Positions 43,043 to 52,727 are shown, counted from the stretch's first letter. The stretch: 64,000 bases of DNA from Flavobacterium glycines (GCF_900100165.1 NZ_FNEO01000010.1:1-64000); one strand, 5' to 3'. Notes: a model not told the origin generated them from the sequence alone. Made by a program: numbers and translations.

Positions 43043-43705
43043 TTAAGGTTTAATCAAATTGTTTTTTAGGGCAAATTTGACTAAGCTAATAGTGTTCTTA
43101 GCATTTAATTTCTTTAAAATATTTTTACGATGTGTCTCTACAGTATTCGAACTAATAAAAAGCTTTTCTGAGATTTCTTTTCCACTATATTCTAAAGCAA
43201 TCAAAGTGATGATTTCAATTTCTCTTCCAGTTAGTTGGTATTCTGTGCTAATAGTAGTTTTGTTGAGTTTTGGATTTTTTTTAGTTGCCGAATTGAATAT
43301 TGTTTCCCGAACCTGATTCGAAAAATATTCTTCACCAGTACTCACTACTTGTATGGCTTCAACAATATTTTCACCTGCACATTGCTTAGTTAAATAACCA
43401 CTAGCACCTAATTTCATCACCTCCTGAATTATTTTGATGTCGTCATAGGTGGAAAGAACAATTACTTTGCAAGGGAAGCCATTTTTAGCGAATTCTTTTA
43501 GTACTTCGATGCCGTCTTTTTCGGGCATACTGATGTCTAAAACTAAAATATCAGTAGCATTGTTAGAAACTTCTTCATAAAGGTCAGTCCCTTTTAGAGA
43601 AAAACCAACAACATTAAAATTTGGTATCGAATTCAATAGGGTACGCATACCATCAATTAATACTTTGTGGTCGTCGGCTAAATGAATTCGTATTGTTTTT
43701 TTCAT
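43043..43705 (-). CDS. NarL/FixJ-type response regulator
   Basis: 220 residues. The receiver domain has acidic Asp11/Asp12 and the phosphoacceptor Asp57 in ILVLDISMPEKDG; a LuxR helix-turn-helix (about 152-215) has LTGREIEIITLIALEYSGKE and SSNTVETHRKNILKKL. Partner of the adjacent TPR kinase. Confidence 0.92.
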   Translation of the reverse strand: MKKTIRIHLADDHKVLIDGMRTLLNSIPNFNVVGFSLKGTDLYEEVSNNATDILVLDISMPEKDGIEVLKEFAKNGFPCKVIVLSTYDDIKIIQEVMKLGASGYLTKQCAGENIVEAIQVVSTGEEYFSNQVRETIFNSATKKNPKLNKTTISTEYQLTGREIEIITLIALEYSGKEISEKLFISSNTVETHRKNILKKLNAKNTISLVKFALKNNLIKP

Positions 43706-43743
43706 AACGAGATTCTATTGTTTTCAAATGTAAAAAAAATAAA

Positions 43744-43773
43744 ACAAAAAAACCCGAATTTATATTCGGGTTT
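43744..43773 (-). terminator. terminator of the DUF4293 gene
   Basis: AAACCCGAAT and ATTCGGGTTT form a perfect 10-bp stem with a 4-nt loop; the minus strand continues TTTTGTTTT. Confidence 0.85.
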
Positions 43774-43804
43774 CCTTCGCACTAATAAATTAAAATTTAT
43801 AGGT

Positions 43805-44218
43805 TTACCTCAATCTATCCACAGATTTTACAAGATCTTCATCCTTTTTGATTGCTTTATTAGCTAAAACTAATGCTACGATAGCAAAAATAGGCAGAAA
43901 CATCCCAATACCTTTCTCAGAAACTTCAGGAGTTTCTCCAGATAAATTTAGTGAATGATATAAAAACAATCCTAATAAAATCAAATTTAATATGATGTTC
44001 AATCTGTTAATAACAAATTGATTTTGTCTTTTCTTATAGGATAAAATGCTTAATATTGACAGGGTTGTACTCAATCCAAATAAAACTACATAAAGCTGAT
44101 TTTGCATGAACAAAAATATTTTGCCATTATCCAATGTCCATAAAGGAAATACAAAAGGCAAAACTCCTGTGATAACAAAAGCTAAGAGTAAATATACGGT
44201 TTGAATACGTTGTATCAT
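43805..44218 (-). CDS. DUF4293 membrane protein
   Basis: 137 residues from ATG 44218 (MIQRIQTVYLLLAFVITG), the standard DUF4293 opening; the longer frame overlaps the promoter. Four membrane helices. Function unknown, conserved in Bacteroidota and usually beside rho as here. Confidence 0.9.
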   Translation of the reverse strand: MIQRIQTVYLLLAFVITGVLPFVFPLWTLDNGKIFLFMQNQLYVVLFGLSTTLSILSILSYKKRQNQFVINRLNIILNLILLGLFLYHSLNLSGETPEVSEKGIGMFLPIFAIVALVLANKAIKKDEDLVKSVDRLR

Positions 44219-44236
44219 ATTATCATTATTGCTCCA

Positions 44237-44244
44237 CAAAAATA
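44237..44244 (-). promoter_or_regulatory. promoter -7 element of the DUF4293 gene
   Basis: Minus-strand TATTTTTG fits TAnnTTTG, 18 nt before the ATG at 44218, which fixes that start. Confidence 0.65.
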
Positions 44245-44400
44245 TATTTTCTTTTTTTAAAATACTATTGTATCCTTAATTTTTATTCGTATTATTGCAA
44301 TATAATACCGTAAGCACTTCATACTGCGGTCAATTCAAAGAAAAAAATACACCTAAATTTTTCAAGGTTCCCCATTTTAAATTAAACTCATAGAACATTC

Positions 44401-46245
44401 ATGTTTGATATTTCTGCATTAAAAGAAATGAAGCTTTCTGAGCTTCAACAAATAGCTAAAGCTGCTAAAACAATAAAATACAACGGTGTTAAAAAAGAAG
44501 CTTTAATTACAAGTATTTTAGATTTTCAAAAATCTTTAGAAACCGCTACAGTTACTGAAGAAAAAACGATGGCAGCTGATACAGATGATAAGCCTAAAAG
44601 GGCTCGTATTGCACCGGTTAAAAAGCAAGTGACTCCTAAAAATAAAACGATTACATCTGCAAATACAGAAGTGCCTGTTGAGGTAAAAAGTGAGGAAAAG
44701 CCGGATTCCTTGACTGAAACTGTAGAAAAAGAAGTTGTAAAAGAACAAACAGAAGAAACAATAAAAGAAGACGGAAGTTCTGTAAAAAATAAGGCTGTAA
44801 AGTTTAATAAAGCAAATTATGAAAAAAAGATTGCTTTAAAAAAGAACAAAGAAAATAAGGAAAACGTTGTTGATAATAATGTTACTGCCGAGGGAGTTCA
44901 AAAAGAAACGAATTCATCAGAATTGAATCAGGCGGAAATAACTTCAGAAGTGATTACTCCTGCTCCTCAAAAGAAAATCAACCCACACGAGCGTAAGCGA
45001 ACTGACGAAGTAAATCAAAACAAACAGAATCCAAACCAAAACCAAAATTCTAATCAGAATCAGAATCAAAACCAAAATCAGAATTTTAAAAATAAAAAGA
45101 ACAATAATTTTAGAGACTCTGATTTTGAATTTGACGGAATTATAGAAAGTGAAGGGGTGTTAGAAATGATGCCTGACGGTTATGGTTTTTTACGTTCTTC
45201 GGATTATAATTATTTAGCCTCTCCTGATGATATTTATTTGTCAACTTCCCAAATCAGATTGTTTGGTTTAAAAACCGGTGATACTGTAAAAGGAGTAGTG
45301 AGGCCTCCTAAAGAAGGAGAGAAATTTTTTCCTTTAGTTCGTGTTTTAAAAATTAACGGACACGATCCACAGGTAGTTAGAGACCGAATTTCATTTGAAC
45401 ATTTAACTCCTGTTTTTCCATCTGAAAAATTTAAATTAGCTGAAAGACAAAGTTCGATTTCAACCCGAATTATCGATTTGTTTTCTCCAATAGGTAAAGG
45501 ACAACGTGGTATGATTGTGGCTCAGCCTAAAACAGGTAAAACCATGTTGTTAAAAGAAATTGCTAATGCAATTGCTGCTAATCATCCTGAAGTATATCTT
45601 ATTGTTTTATTGATTGACGAACGTCCTGAAGAGGTAACCGATATGCAGCGTTCAGTACGTGGTGAGGTAATTGCTTCAACTTTTGACAGAGAGCCACAGG
45701 AACACGTTAAAATTGCTAATATTGTTCTTGAAAAATCAAAACGTTTGGTAGAATGTGGTCACGATGTGGTGATTTTATTAGATTCTATCACGCGTTTAGC
45801 CCGAGCTTATAATACTGTACAGCCAGCCTCAGGAAAAGTATTAAGCGGTGGTGTTGATGCAAATGCTTTGCAGAAACCAAAACGCTTTTTTGGTGCTGCC
45901 CGTAATGTAGAAAAAGGAGGTTCTTTGAGTATTATTGCTACTGCTTTGACCGAAACAGGTTCGAAAATGGATGAGGTTATTTTCGAAGAATTCAAAGGAA
46001 CTGGTAATATGGAGTTGCAATTGGATAGAAAAATTGCTAACAAACGTATATTCCCGGCAATTGACTTGACTTCTTCAAGTACACGTCGTGATGATTTATT
46101 ATTAGACGATAAAACATTGCAAAGAATGTGGATTATGCGTAAATATCTTTCAGATATGAATCCGGTTGAGGCAATGGAATTTATCAATGATCGCTTTAAG
46201 AAAACCAGAAATAATGAAGAGTTTTTGATTTCGATGAACGATTAA
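44401..46245 (+). CDS. rho: transcription termination factor Rho
   Basis: Hexameric RNA-dependent ATPase. 614 residues against about 420 in E. coli. The N-terminal Rho_N helices (ISALKEMKLSELQQIAKAAK) are followed by a disordered insert (about 50-235), first Lys/Glu/Thr-rich and then almost pure Asn/Gln (about 206-233). Next come the RNA-binding cold-shock-like domain with MMPDGYGFLRSSDYNYL and the ATPase with AQPKTGKTMLLKEIANA, LLIDERPEEVTDMQRSV and LLDSITRLARAYN. Long inserts are usual for Bacteroidota Rho. The 160-nt leader may serve autoregulation. Confidence 0.95.
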   Translation: MFDISALKEMKLSELQQIAKAAKTIKYNGVKKEALITSILDFQKSLETATVTEEKTMAADTDDKPKRARIAPVKKQVTPKNKTITSANTEVPVEVKSEEKPDSLTETVEKEVVKEQTEETIKEDGSSVKNKAVKFNKANYEKKIALKKNKENKENVVDNNVTAEGVQKETNSSELNQAEITSEVITPAPQKKINPHERKRTDEVNQNKQNPNQNQNSNQNQNQNQNQNFKNKKNNNFRDSDFEFDGIIESEGVLEMMPDGYGFLRSSDYNYLASPDDIYLSTSQIRLFGLKTGDTVKGVVRPPKEGEKFFPLVRVLKINGHDPQVVRDRISFEHLTPVFPSEKFKLAERQSSISTRIIDLFSPIGKGQRGMIVAQPKTGKTMLLKEIANAIAANHPEVYLIVLLIDERPEEVTDMQRSVRGEVIASTFDREPQEHVKIANIVLEKSKRLVECGHDVVILLDSITRLARAYNTVQPASGKVLSGGVDANALQKPKRFFGAARNVEKGGSLSIIATALTETGSKMDEVIFEEFKGTGNMELQLDRKIANKRIFPAIDLTSSSTRRDDLLLDDKTLQRMWIMRKYLSDMNPVEAMEFINDRFKKTRNNEEFLISMND

Positions 46246-46248
46246 AAA

Positions 46249-46363
46249 AGAGAATAGAAGAAAGAATAAAGAGAAAAGATAAAAATTGAATAAAAAAAAT
46301 CCTCGAGTATATCGAGGATTTTTTTATGCGCCATTGTCTATTTTCTAAATTCTATTCTCTTTA
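46249..46363. repeat. inverted repeat pair of the TCTATTTTCTA family, with rho terminator inside
   Basis: Left purine-rich copy AGAGAATAGAAGAAAGAATA (46249-46268, running to 46280) and right copy GTCTATTTTCTAAATTCTAT (46336-46355, running to 46363) are imperfect inverted copies. The right copy is nearly identical to 61297-61327 and related to the repeats at 59629 and 60024. Its end overlaps the 3' codons of the RsmB-like gene. Confidence 0.65.
46294..46326. terminator. bidirectional terminator of rho and the RsmB-like gene
   Basis: AATCCTCGA and TCGAGGATT form a 9-bp stem with a 4-nt loop, with eight A before and seven T after. Confidence 0.88.
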
Positions 46364-47593
46364 TTCTTGTTTTTTCACACTTTCTTTACGTTCTAACGAA
46401 GCCATATAAAAACCATCAAATCCAGATTCAGAAGCTAAGATTTTTCGGTCTTCAACAAAAGTAAATTGTTTACCAATTTCTGTTTTCAAAAAGCGTTCAA
46501 CCTGTTCCTGATTTTCTGATGGAAGTACAGAGCAGGTTGCATAAACCAATTTTCCACCCGGTTTTACAATTTTAGAATAGTTTTCTAAAACTTCAGCTTG
46601 TACTTTACGGATGTTGTCAATAAACTCCGGTTGTAATTTCCATTTGGCGTCCGGATTTCTTTTTAAAACTCCTAATCCGCTGCAAGGAGCATCAATCAAA
46701 ACGCGGTCTGCTTTTTCATGAAGCTTCTTGATTACTTTGGTAGTATCAATAACACGGTATTCGATATTGAAAACACTGTTTCTTTTTGCTCTTAATTTTA
46801 ATTGCTTCAATTTACTTTCGTATAAATCCATAGCAATCAATTGTCCTTTATTTTCCATTAAAGAAGCGATATGCAGCGTTTTTCCTCCTGCACCTGCACA
46901 AGTGTCTACTACGCGCATTCCTGGTTTTACATCCAGAAAAGGAGCGACTAATTGAGAGCTTGCATCCTGTACTTCAAATAATCCTTGTTTGAAAGCATCA
47001 GTCAGGAAAACATTGGCACGTTCTTTTAAGACTAAAGCATCAGCCTGATCCGGAAGAAATTCCGTTTCAATATCTAAATCCATTAAGATGGCTCTTAATT
47101 TTTCTTTAGTTGTTTTTAAAGTATTGGTTCTTAGAATGACTTTAGCAGGTTGGTTTTGAGCTGCAATTTCTTTAGCCCAAACTTTTTCGCCTAATTCTTT
47201 AACACCTATTTCATCCATCCAGTCCGGAATGGATTCTTTGAAAACTCGGTTTTTTGATAATTCGTCAAAACGTCCTTTGATTTTTCGTTCAGGAGTTCCC
47301 TCTAATTGACGCCAGTCAGGAATTGGGTAACCTCTTAAAACAGCCCAAACAGCAAACATTCTCCAAAGATTGTCTCTGTCATATGGTTCTTTTACTTCAG
47401 CAATTTCTGCATACAAACGTTTCCAACGAACAATTTCGTAGATAGTTTCGGCAACAAATTTTCTATCGGAACTTCCCCAGCGTTTGTCTTTTTTTAAGGC
47501 TCTTGCTACTACTTTATCGGCATATTCTCCTTCGTTAAATATCGCATTTAGAGAATCAATAGTAGTATATACTAAATTTCGGTGTAATCTCAT
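46361..47593 (-). CDS. RsmB/NOP family RNA m5C methyltransferase
   Basis: 410 residues. A NusB-like helical N-terminal region (about 1-140) precedes a SAM-dependent RNA cytosine-C5 methyltransferase domain with RVVDTCAGAGGKTLHIASLM, LIDAPCSGLGVLKRNPDAKW and VYATCSVLPSENQEQV; the two Cys of the latter motifs are the catalytic pair. rRNA m5C967-type (RsmB) function is likely but other targets are possible. Confidence 0.9.
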   Translation of the reverse strand: MRLHRNLVYTTIDSLNAIFNEGEYADKVVARALKKDKRWGSSDRKFVAETIYEIVRWKRLYAEIAEVKEPYDRDNLWRMFAVWAVLRGYPIPDWRQLEGTPERKIKGRFDELSKNRVFKESIPDWMDEIGVKELGEKVWAKEIAAQNQPAKVILRTNTLKTTKEKLRAILMDLDIETEFLPDQADALVLKERANVFLTDAFKQGLFEVQDASSQLVAPFLDVKPGMRVVDTCAGAGGKTLHIASLMENKGQLIAMDLYESKLKQLKLRAKRNSVFNIEYRVIDTTKVIKKLHEKADRVLIDAPCSGLGVLKRNPDAKWKLQPEFIDNIRKVQAEVLENYSKIVKPGGKLVYATCSVLPSENQEQVERFLKTEIGKQFTFVEDRKILASESGFDGFYMASLERKESVKKQE

Positions 47594-47610
47594 TTTAATT
47601 ATTTGAGCTG

Positions 47611-47618
47611 CAAAGGTA
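47611..47618 (-). promoter_or_regulatory. promoter -7 element of the RsmB-like gene
   Basis: Minus-strand TACCTTTG fits TAnnTTTG, 18 nt upstream of the ATG. Confidence 0.6.
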
Positions 47619-47679
47619 CTATTAAATGATTTGAAAGTAAATTAAAATTTTAATTCTGTGAAAATGATTTCGTTTTCAA

Positions 47680-48567
47680 TTATTTCAGTTGTTTTTTGAA
47701 GAAATCAATTGTTCTTTCCCAAGCCAGAGTTGCTGCTTTTTCATCATAACGAGGAGTAGTGTTATTATGAAATCCATGATTTACATTTGGATAAATGTAA
47801 GCGGTGTTTGGAACTTTATTTTTGTTTAAAATAGTCTCAAAAGCTGGCCATCCTTCGTTAACCCGGCTGTCTAAGCCTGCATATTGTAATAATAAAGGTG
47901 TTTTAATCTGTTCGGCTTCTTCGGCTGTGGGTTGGCCACCGTAAAAAGGAACGGCAGCATTTAATGTTGGAATTTTTACAGCCATTAGATTAGCAATCCA
48001 TCCTCCAAAACAAAATCCAACTACGCCTATATGACCGTTGCAATCCGGATGATTTTTTAAATAATAATAAGCGGCAATAAAATCTTCCAGCATTTCATAG
48101 CGGTCTCTTTTTTTCTGTAACTCTCTTCCAGCGTCATCATTTCCGGGATAACCACCTAATGGAGTTAAGGCGTCGGGAGCTAAACTAATAAATCCATCTA
48201 CGGCTAATCGTCGTCCTACATCTTCGATATAGGGATTTAGTCCCCGGTTTTCGTGTACTACGATTACTCCCGGAAGTTTTTTAGTTTTTTTATTTGGTTT
48301 AGAAAGTAGCGCTTTTATTTTTCCTCCGCCTTTTGGTGATTCATAAAAAATATAATCAGAGTCAATACGCGGGTCATCTGGCTGAATAGTAATTGAATTA
48401 ACATAATCTGGTGTAATGAAACTTAATAACGATGGTAGTGTTAAGGTTCCAACGGCAAATACCGAAAGTTTTTCGATAAATTGTCTGCGCTCAATTTTGT
48501 TGTGGGCGTAGTCGTCGTATAAGTCAAATATTTCCTGACTGATGTCTTCTTTGGATATTTTTTTCAT
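47680..48567 (-). CDS. dienelactone hydrolase family protein
   Basis: 295-residue alpha/beta hydrolase. The Cys nucleophile is in GVVGFCFGGWIANL, with Asp in QYAGLDSRVNEGW and His in YPNVNHGFHNNTT, the C-D-H triad of dienelactone hydrolases. The N-terminal ~55 residues carry RRQFIEKLSVFAVGTLTLPS, a hydrophobic segment preceded by RR that could be a Tat-like signal or an anchor. Substrate unknown. Confidence 0.88.
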   Translation of the reverse strand: MKKISKEDISQEIFDLYDDYAHNKIERRQFIEKLSVFAVGTLTLPSLLSFITPDYVNSITIQPDDPRIDSDYIFYESPKGGGKIKALLSKPNKKTKKLPGVIVVHENRGLNPYIEDVGRRLAVDGFISLAPDALTPLGGYPGNDDAGRELQKKRDRYEMLEDFIAAYYYLKNHPDCNGHIGVVGFCFGGWIANLMAVKIPTLNAAVPFYGGQPTAEEAEQIKTPLLLQYAGLDSRVNEGWPAFETILNKNKVPNTAYIYPNVNHGFHNNTTPRYDEKAATLAWERTIDFFKKQLK

Positions 48568-48628
48568 AATAAAAAGGCTTGGTTTTCAATGGTATTTTAA
48601 AGATACTTAAATTTATCCAATTGATTTT

Positions 48629-48659
48629 AAATAAAAAAGCTCCTGAAATCAGGAGCTTT
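48629..48659 (-). terminator. terminator of the TonB receptor gene
   Basis: AAAGCTCCTGA and TCAGGAGCTTT form an 11-bp stem; on the minus strand it is followed by TTTATTT. Confidence 0.85.
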
Positions 48660-48682
48660 GAAAAAAAATAAAATTATCAGGA

Positions 48683-50920
48683 TTAGAACTTATATTTTAA
48701 GCTGGTCATTACCTGACGAGGAGCAATTGGGTTCACACTGTAGTTTTCGTGAACAGTATAATTCAACTCGTTAGTGATGTTAGATAATTTACATAAGATT
48801 GAGAATTTCTTCCACTCGTAACCTACTGAAGCATCCACTGTAGTATAGCCTTTTAATGGGATATCACGGTCTTCGATTGTAACAGTATATGCTTTTGGGT
48901 TAGAATTTGGAACTTCTGTCCACACATAACGGTCATTCCATCCTCCGGTTCTGTCTCCAATGTAACTTGCGATAGCTCCAAAACTCAATCCTTTTAGTGT
49001 ACCACTAGGTAATTTGTAGAAAAAGCTCAGGTTAGCAGTATGTCTTGGTGTTCTTGCAAGAATATCTCCAACTACTAAACTTCCGCTTGTTCCAGAAGAT
49101 TTAGAGATTTTAGTCTCATTGAAACTATATCCGGCGATAATGTTTAAACCTTCTGTAGGTTTTGCAGTGACATCTACCTCGATACCTTTTCCTTTTGTAG
49201 CTCCTACTAATTCTTTTAAATTATTGTTTACATTTAGTGTTACTCCGTCGGCCTGGAATTGAGCAGTTTGCGCTAAGTTATTATTGCTTATTTGGTATAA
49301 AGTCACATTTGTGCTTAAAATTCCTCTCCAGAAGTCTTTTTTAATACCTACCTCAAATTGATCAATGATAGACGGAGCTAATGTTTTTAAATCTACTGTA
49401 GTTCCTGTGTTTGGAGTGAATGAGTTTGAATAACTGGCAAAAATAGACATGTCTCTATTTGGTTGAATTACCAATCCTGCTTTTGGTGAATAAGCTTTGT
49501 TTAAGGTTTTAGCACTTGTAGTGGTTATAGCTGTTGATAGATTTTTTGTGTCAACATCAGCCTCTTGCCAAGACCAACGGATACCTCCTAAAACTTTAAT
49601 GTATTCATTAATAGAGATTAAATCCTGAGCATAGGCTCCAAAACGTTGTGTGTTAGTTGTAGCTAATTGTGTAGCTTTAGAAAATGGAGCTTCTTTACTT
49701 TGTGTACTATAGTCGTAATCAAAAAGATTAATTGTGCCATAATCAGCTAATGCAAAAGCAAAAGTATAACTTGGAGCAATCGAATTTTCATAATCAACTC
49801 CTGTAAAAATTTGATGTTTGATTTTTCCTGTATTGAAAGTTCCCTGTAAGCTTAATTGGTCTCCAAAAATTATTTCGGCAGCATCAGCCTGTGTTAAGCC
49901 TCGTTTCCAGTTACCGCTTGAAGTGACACCATTCATTTGAGCTGTAGATTTTTGAGTTCTTCTATAGGATTGGAAAGAAGAATTGAAAGCTAATTTCCAG
50001 TTTTTATTGAAATCATGGTTGAATAACAAGGAAGCACTGGATGATTTAGTATTTCCGGTTGACCATAGTGCTCCAAAGTAAGTGTTACGAGGGATATTTA
50101 AAACAGTTTCTCCAATAATTCCTGTACCAAAATCCGGAGTCCAGTCAGCACTTAGGTAATCTCCCTGTGCGATAATTTGTGTTTTTTCGCTAATTTTAAA
50201 TAGAAATGACGGGTTGAAATAGATACGGTCATTTTTTACATAATCTCTAAAACTTTTTGAGTTTTCATATGAACCTGTAAAACGGTATGCAATGTATTTA
50301 TTTAAAGGACCATAAAAATCTACTGATGGTTTATAGTAGTCATAACTTCCTGCCTGCATTGAGATTTCACCACCTTTTTCGAATTTTGGAGTTTTAGTAA
50401 CCAAGTTTAAAATTCCTCCCGGAGCAACATTTCCAAATAAAAGGGCAGAACCTCCTTTTAAGAATTCTACTTTTTCTAAACCAGAAACTTCCGGAATTGA
50501 ACCAGCATTATATCTGAATCCATTTTTAAACATATTGTTGCTGGACATATCGTAGCCTCTGGACCAAAAGGATTCCTGAGCACCGCCACGAGCAGAACCT
50601 ACATAAACACCGTTGGCATTTTTGATGACATCACTTAAACGAATGGCTTGTTGTTGTGTGATGATTTCGTTATCAATAACCTGAACACTTTGTGGTAAAT
50701 CCATGATTTTGATACCTGATCTTGCTGCCGAAACCGGTTTTTGAGGTTTGTTACCAGTAATGGTTATTTCTTTTAGGATTTGTCCTTTTTTGTTTTTGAT
50801 AGTATCAAAAGGATTTGAAATGATTTCTGAGGTATTGTGGTTTGATGCTGAAGCGATTTCTTGAGCGTGATTTGGTATTGAAAATAATAGTGCTATTGTG
50901 GGCAGTAAAATTTTTTTCAT
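48683..50920 (-). CDS. TonB-dependent siderophore receptor
   Basis: 745-residue outer-membrane receptor with signal peptide MKKILLPTIALLFSIPNHAQ. The plug domain (about 60-200) has DLPQSVQVIDNEIITQQQAI and GGSALLFGNVAPGGILNLVT, and the 22-stranded barrel ends with the C-terminal aromatic SLKYKF. The sequence layout fits the siderophore/ferrichrome receptor group. The promoter carries a 17-bp palindrome that could be a Fur site. No carboxypeptidase-regulatory extension or SusD partner, so not a glycan receptor. Confidence 0.9.
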   Translation of the reverse strand: MKKILLPTIALLFSIPNHAQEIASASNHNTSEIISNPFDTIKNKKGQILKEITITGNKPQKPVSAARSGIKIMDLPQSVQVIDNEIITQQQAIRLSDVIKNANGVYVGSARGGAQESFWSRGYDMSSNNMFKNGFRYNAGSIPEVSGLEKVEFLKGGSALLFGNVAPGGILNLVTKTPKFEKGGEISMQAGSYDYYKPSVDFYGPLNKYIAYRFTGSYENSKSFRDYVKNDRIYFNPSFLFKISEKTQIIAQGDYLSADWTPDFGTGIIGETVLNIPRNTYFGALWSTGNTKSSSASLLFNHDFNKNWKLAFNSSFQSYRRTQKSTAQMNGVTSSGNWKRGLTQADAAEIIFGDQLSLQGTFNTGKIKHQIFTGVDYENSIAPSYTFAFALADYGTINLFDYDYSTQSKEAPFSKATQLATTNTQRFGAYAQDLISINEYIKVLGGIRWSWQEADVDTKNLSTAITTTSAKTLNKAYSPKAGLVIQPNRDMSIFASYSNSFTPNTGTTVDLKTLAPSIIDQFEVGIKKDFWRGILSTNVTLYQISNNNLAQTAQFQADGVTLNVNNNLKELVGATKGKGIEVDVTAKPTEGLNIIAGYSFNETKISKSSGTSGSLVVGDILARTPRHTANLSFFYKLPSGTLKGLSFGAIASYIGDRTGGWNDRYVWTEVPNSNPKAYTVTIEDRDIPLKGYTTVDASVGYEWKKFSILCKLSNITNELNYTVHENYSVNPIAPRQVMTSLKYKF

Positions 50921-51269
50921 ATCGTTGTTTATTTGGATTCATTTAAAATAACACTGCAAATGTAAATTGTAAAAATGGTTTAAGCAAATATTATTTAGAA
51001 TAAATAAAAATAAAAATTAACAAAACATTGATAAGTTGTTTGTTATTTCTTTAGTAGGAGTTTTAAAAATTGCTTTGAAGTTTTTATAGAGAAGAGATGT
51101 GGTTTTTTAATGTGTTGTTTTTTAGGTTGTTGTGTTTTTTTTGGTGAGCTGTTAATTGTAGAAGTCGAAGAAAAGGATTTGAAAATAGAATTTAATCTTT
51201 CTAAATAATAAAATGTTTTTTTAGCTAATAGCTACCTTGTACAGGATGTTTTACAGTTAAATTTAAATG
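50921..51269. other. 349-bp intergenic region upstream of the TonB receptor
   Basis: Holds the receptor promoter and palindrome (50957-51007). The rest (51010-51269) is very AT-rich with T/G-rich runs and contains no frame of note. No clear terminator for the hydrolase gene at 51270 was seen. Confidence 0.5.
50957..51007 (-). promoter_or_regulatory. TonB receptor promoter with Fur-like palindrome
   Basis: On the minus strand, -33 TTTG (50985-50988), a 20-nt spacer and -7 TACATTTG (50957-50964) form a full Bacteroidota promoter. Directly upstream, TTATTTA-GAA-TAAATAA (50991-51007) is a perfect 7-3-7 palindrome resembling ferric-uptake-regulator sites. The regulator identity is inference. Confidence 0.65.
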
Positions 51270-52667
51270 TTATTTGTCCAATTTTGGAGGAGAAAGGTAG
51301 TTTTTAAAGAAACTATAGAGGCTATTTAGTGTAGTTGCAGTTTGTGGAATGGCGTGTCCTTTTCCATAATTAATCAGCGTAGCTGTTGGAACTCCTAAAT
51401 TATCTAATTTGCTTTTGAAATGTTTAATTTGATCTGCATAATAAGAATCATCATCAGTATTATAAAAGAATAAAGTAGGAGCTGCAGTTTTTTCAACGAG
51501 GAAAGAAGACCCCATCGATTCCCATAATTTTCTGTTATTTTCTAAAGTTCCCCAAACCCAAGGACATCTTTGTTCTAAATTTTTATCACCATCATCCGGT
51601 GTATTATAAATTTGTGTATAATCAAAAACACCAGGTCCTAAAGCTGCTACTTGTACAGCATCTGAAATACCTGTATGAAATCCTGCATTCTCAATTTCTT
51701 CTATTTTTTTATCCCCAATGGCCATAGATCCGGCTGTGGAACCTCTGGAAAAACCAAAAATGCCTATTTTGTCAGATAGTCCCATTTTGCTTCCAAAAAC
51801 TCTTAATGTACGAATAGCCGATTTTACTTTTTGTGCAGCATCAGGATTCGTTTCGAATGATTTATATGCATCACTGGGACCATTTACGGTTGTACCTTTA
51901 CCCCATGGACAATATTTAGGATGATCCGCAATTGCCCAGGCCATACCATTAGCAGGTGCTCCTTCCAGAAATGAATCATTAAATCCGGCAAATGTATAAG
52001 GCAGATTTAATCTTTGATCTTTATAGGCATCGGTAAGCATTCCTTTATTACTGTCATAAAAAGCATAACTGTTGCTGTATGAAAAAGAAAGAATAGTTGG
52101 TATTTTGACTTTTGCATTAGCGGGATAAATAATATCCATATGCAAAGAATCGCCCACGGTGTATTGTTCCGGTGTATTATAAATTTTGGGATTATCTATA
52201 AAATAACTAACATCTCGGGCTATCCGATATCCTTCAAACAAAACATAAGATTTATACATGGAGCAGTTTTTTAAACCGCAAAAGTTTCCGGCTGTTATCG
52301 AATCATTGATGGCAATAATGTCCTCATTAATTTTAAGAGCTCTGGCATTTTTATTTTTTTTATAATCCAATTCAATAACACGGTAGCCCTTAGTTACTAA
52401 CCAGTTCACATTTTTTTTGTTACTATATTTTCCAATTTTTTTCAGGGAAAGATTTTCTAAATAAACGACTGTCAAAAAGTTTCCGTTGTAATCTTTAATT
52501 GGATTTTTGGCTTCATTTACTTTATATTCGATTGTACCTTCGGTTACTTTACTAGTCCATTTTCCAGTCTTGGCATTCGAATTAAAAATTATAGAAAGAA
52601 AAAGTACTAGAAAAAAAAAGATTTTTTTAGAATTATAAGGTAAAAAAGAGATTAAAATGTATTTCAT
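51270..52667 (-). CDS. secreted alpha/beta hydrolase-like protein
   Basis: 465 residues, exported (hydrophobic segment about 15-32, cleavage likely near SNAKTG). It has an esterase/prolyl-oligopeptidase-like core. The nucleophile elbow is IGIFGFSRGSTAG, an Asp candidate is in LFFYNTDDDSYYA, and a His candidate is in NYGKGHAIPQ. The substrate is unknown; carbohydrate or peptide esterase are options. Confidence 0.72.
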   Translation of the reverse strand: MKYILISFLPYNSKKIFFFLVLFLSIIFNSNAKTGKWTSKVTEGTIEYKVNEAKNPIKDYNGNFLTVVYLENLSLKKIGKYSNKKNVNWLVTKGYRVIELDYKKNKNARALKINEDIIAINDSITAGNFCGLKNCSMYKSYVLFEGYRIARDVSYFIDNPKIYNTPEQYTVGDSLHMDIIYPANAKVKIPTILSFSYSNSYAFYDSNKGMLTDAYKDQRLNLPYTFAGFNDSFLEGAPANGMAWAIADHPKYCPWGKGTTVNGPSDAYKSFETNPDAAQKVKSAIRTLRVFGSKMGLSDKIGIFGFSRGSTAGSMAIGDKKIEEIENAGFHTGISDAVQVAALGPGVFDYTQIYNTPDDGDKNLEQRCPWVWGTLENNRKLWESMGSSFLVEKTAAPTLFFYNTDDDSYYADQIKHFKSKLDNLGVPTATLINYGKGHAIPQTATTLNSLYSFFKNYLSPPKLDK

Positions 52668-52719
52668 TATACTGGTTTGTAAGCTTTGTATTTCGGATAG
52701 AATAGTAATTCTGTGGATA

Positions 52720-52727
52720 CAAAAATA
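52720..52727 (-). promoter_or_regulatory. promoter -7 element of the hydrolase gene
   Basis: Minus-strand TATTTTTG fits TAnnTTTG, 53 nt upstream of the ATG at 52667. Confidence 0.5.

Noticed and set aside
45018..45100. AAYCAR microsatellite-like repeat as a non-coding repeat
   Set aside because: It is in frame and encodes the Asn/Gln tract of Rho, so it is coding sequence.
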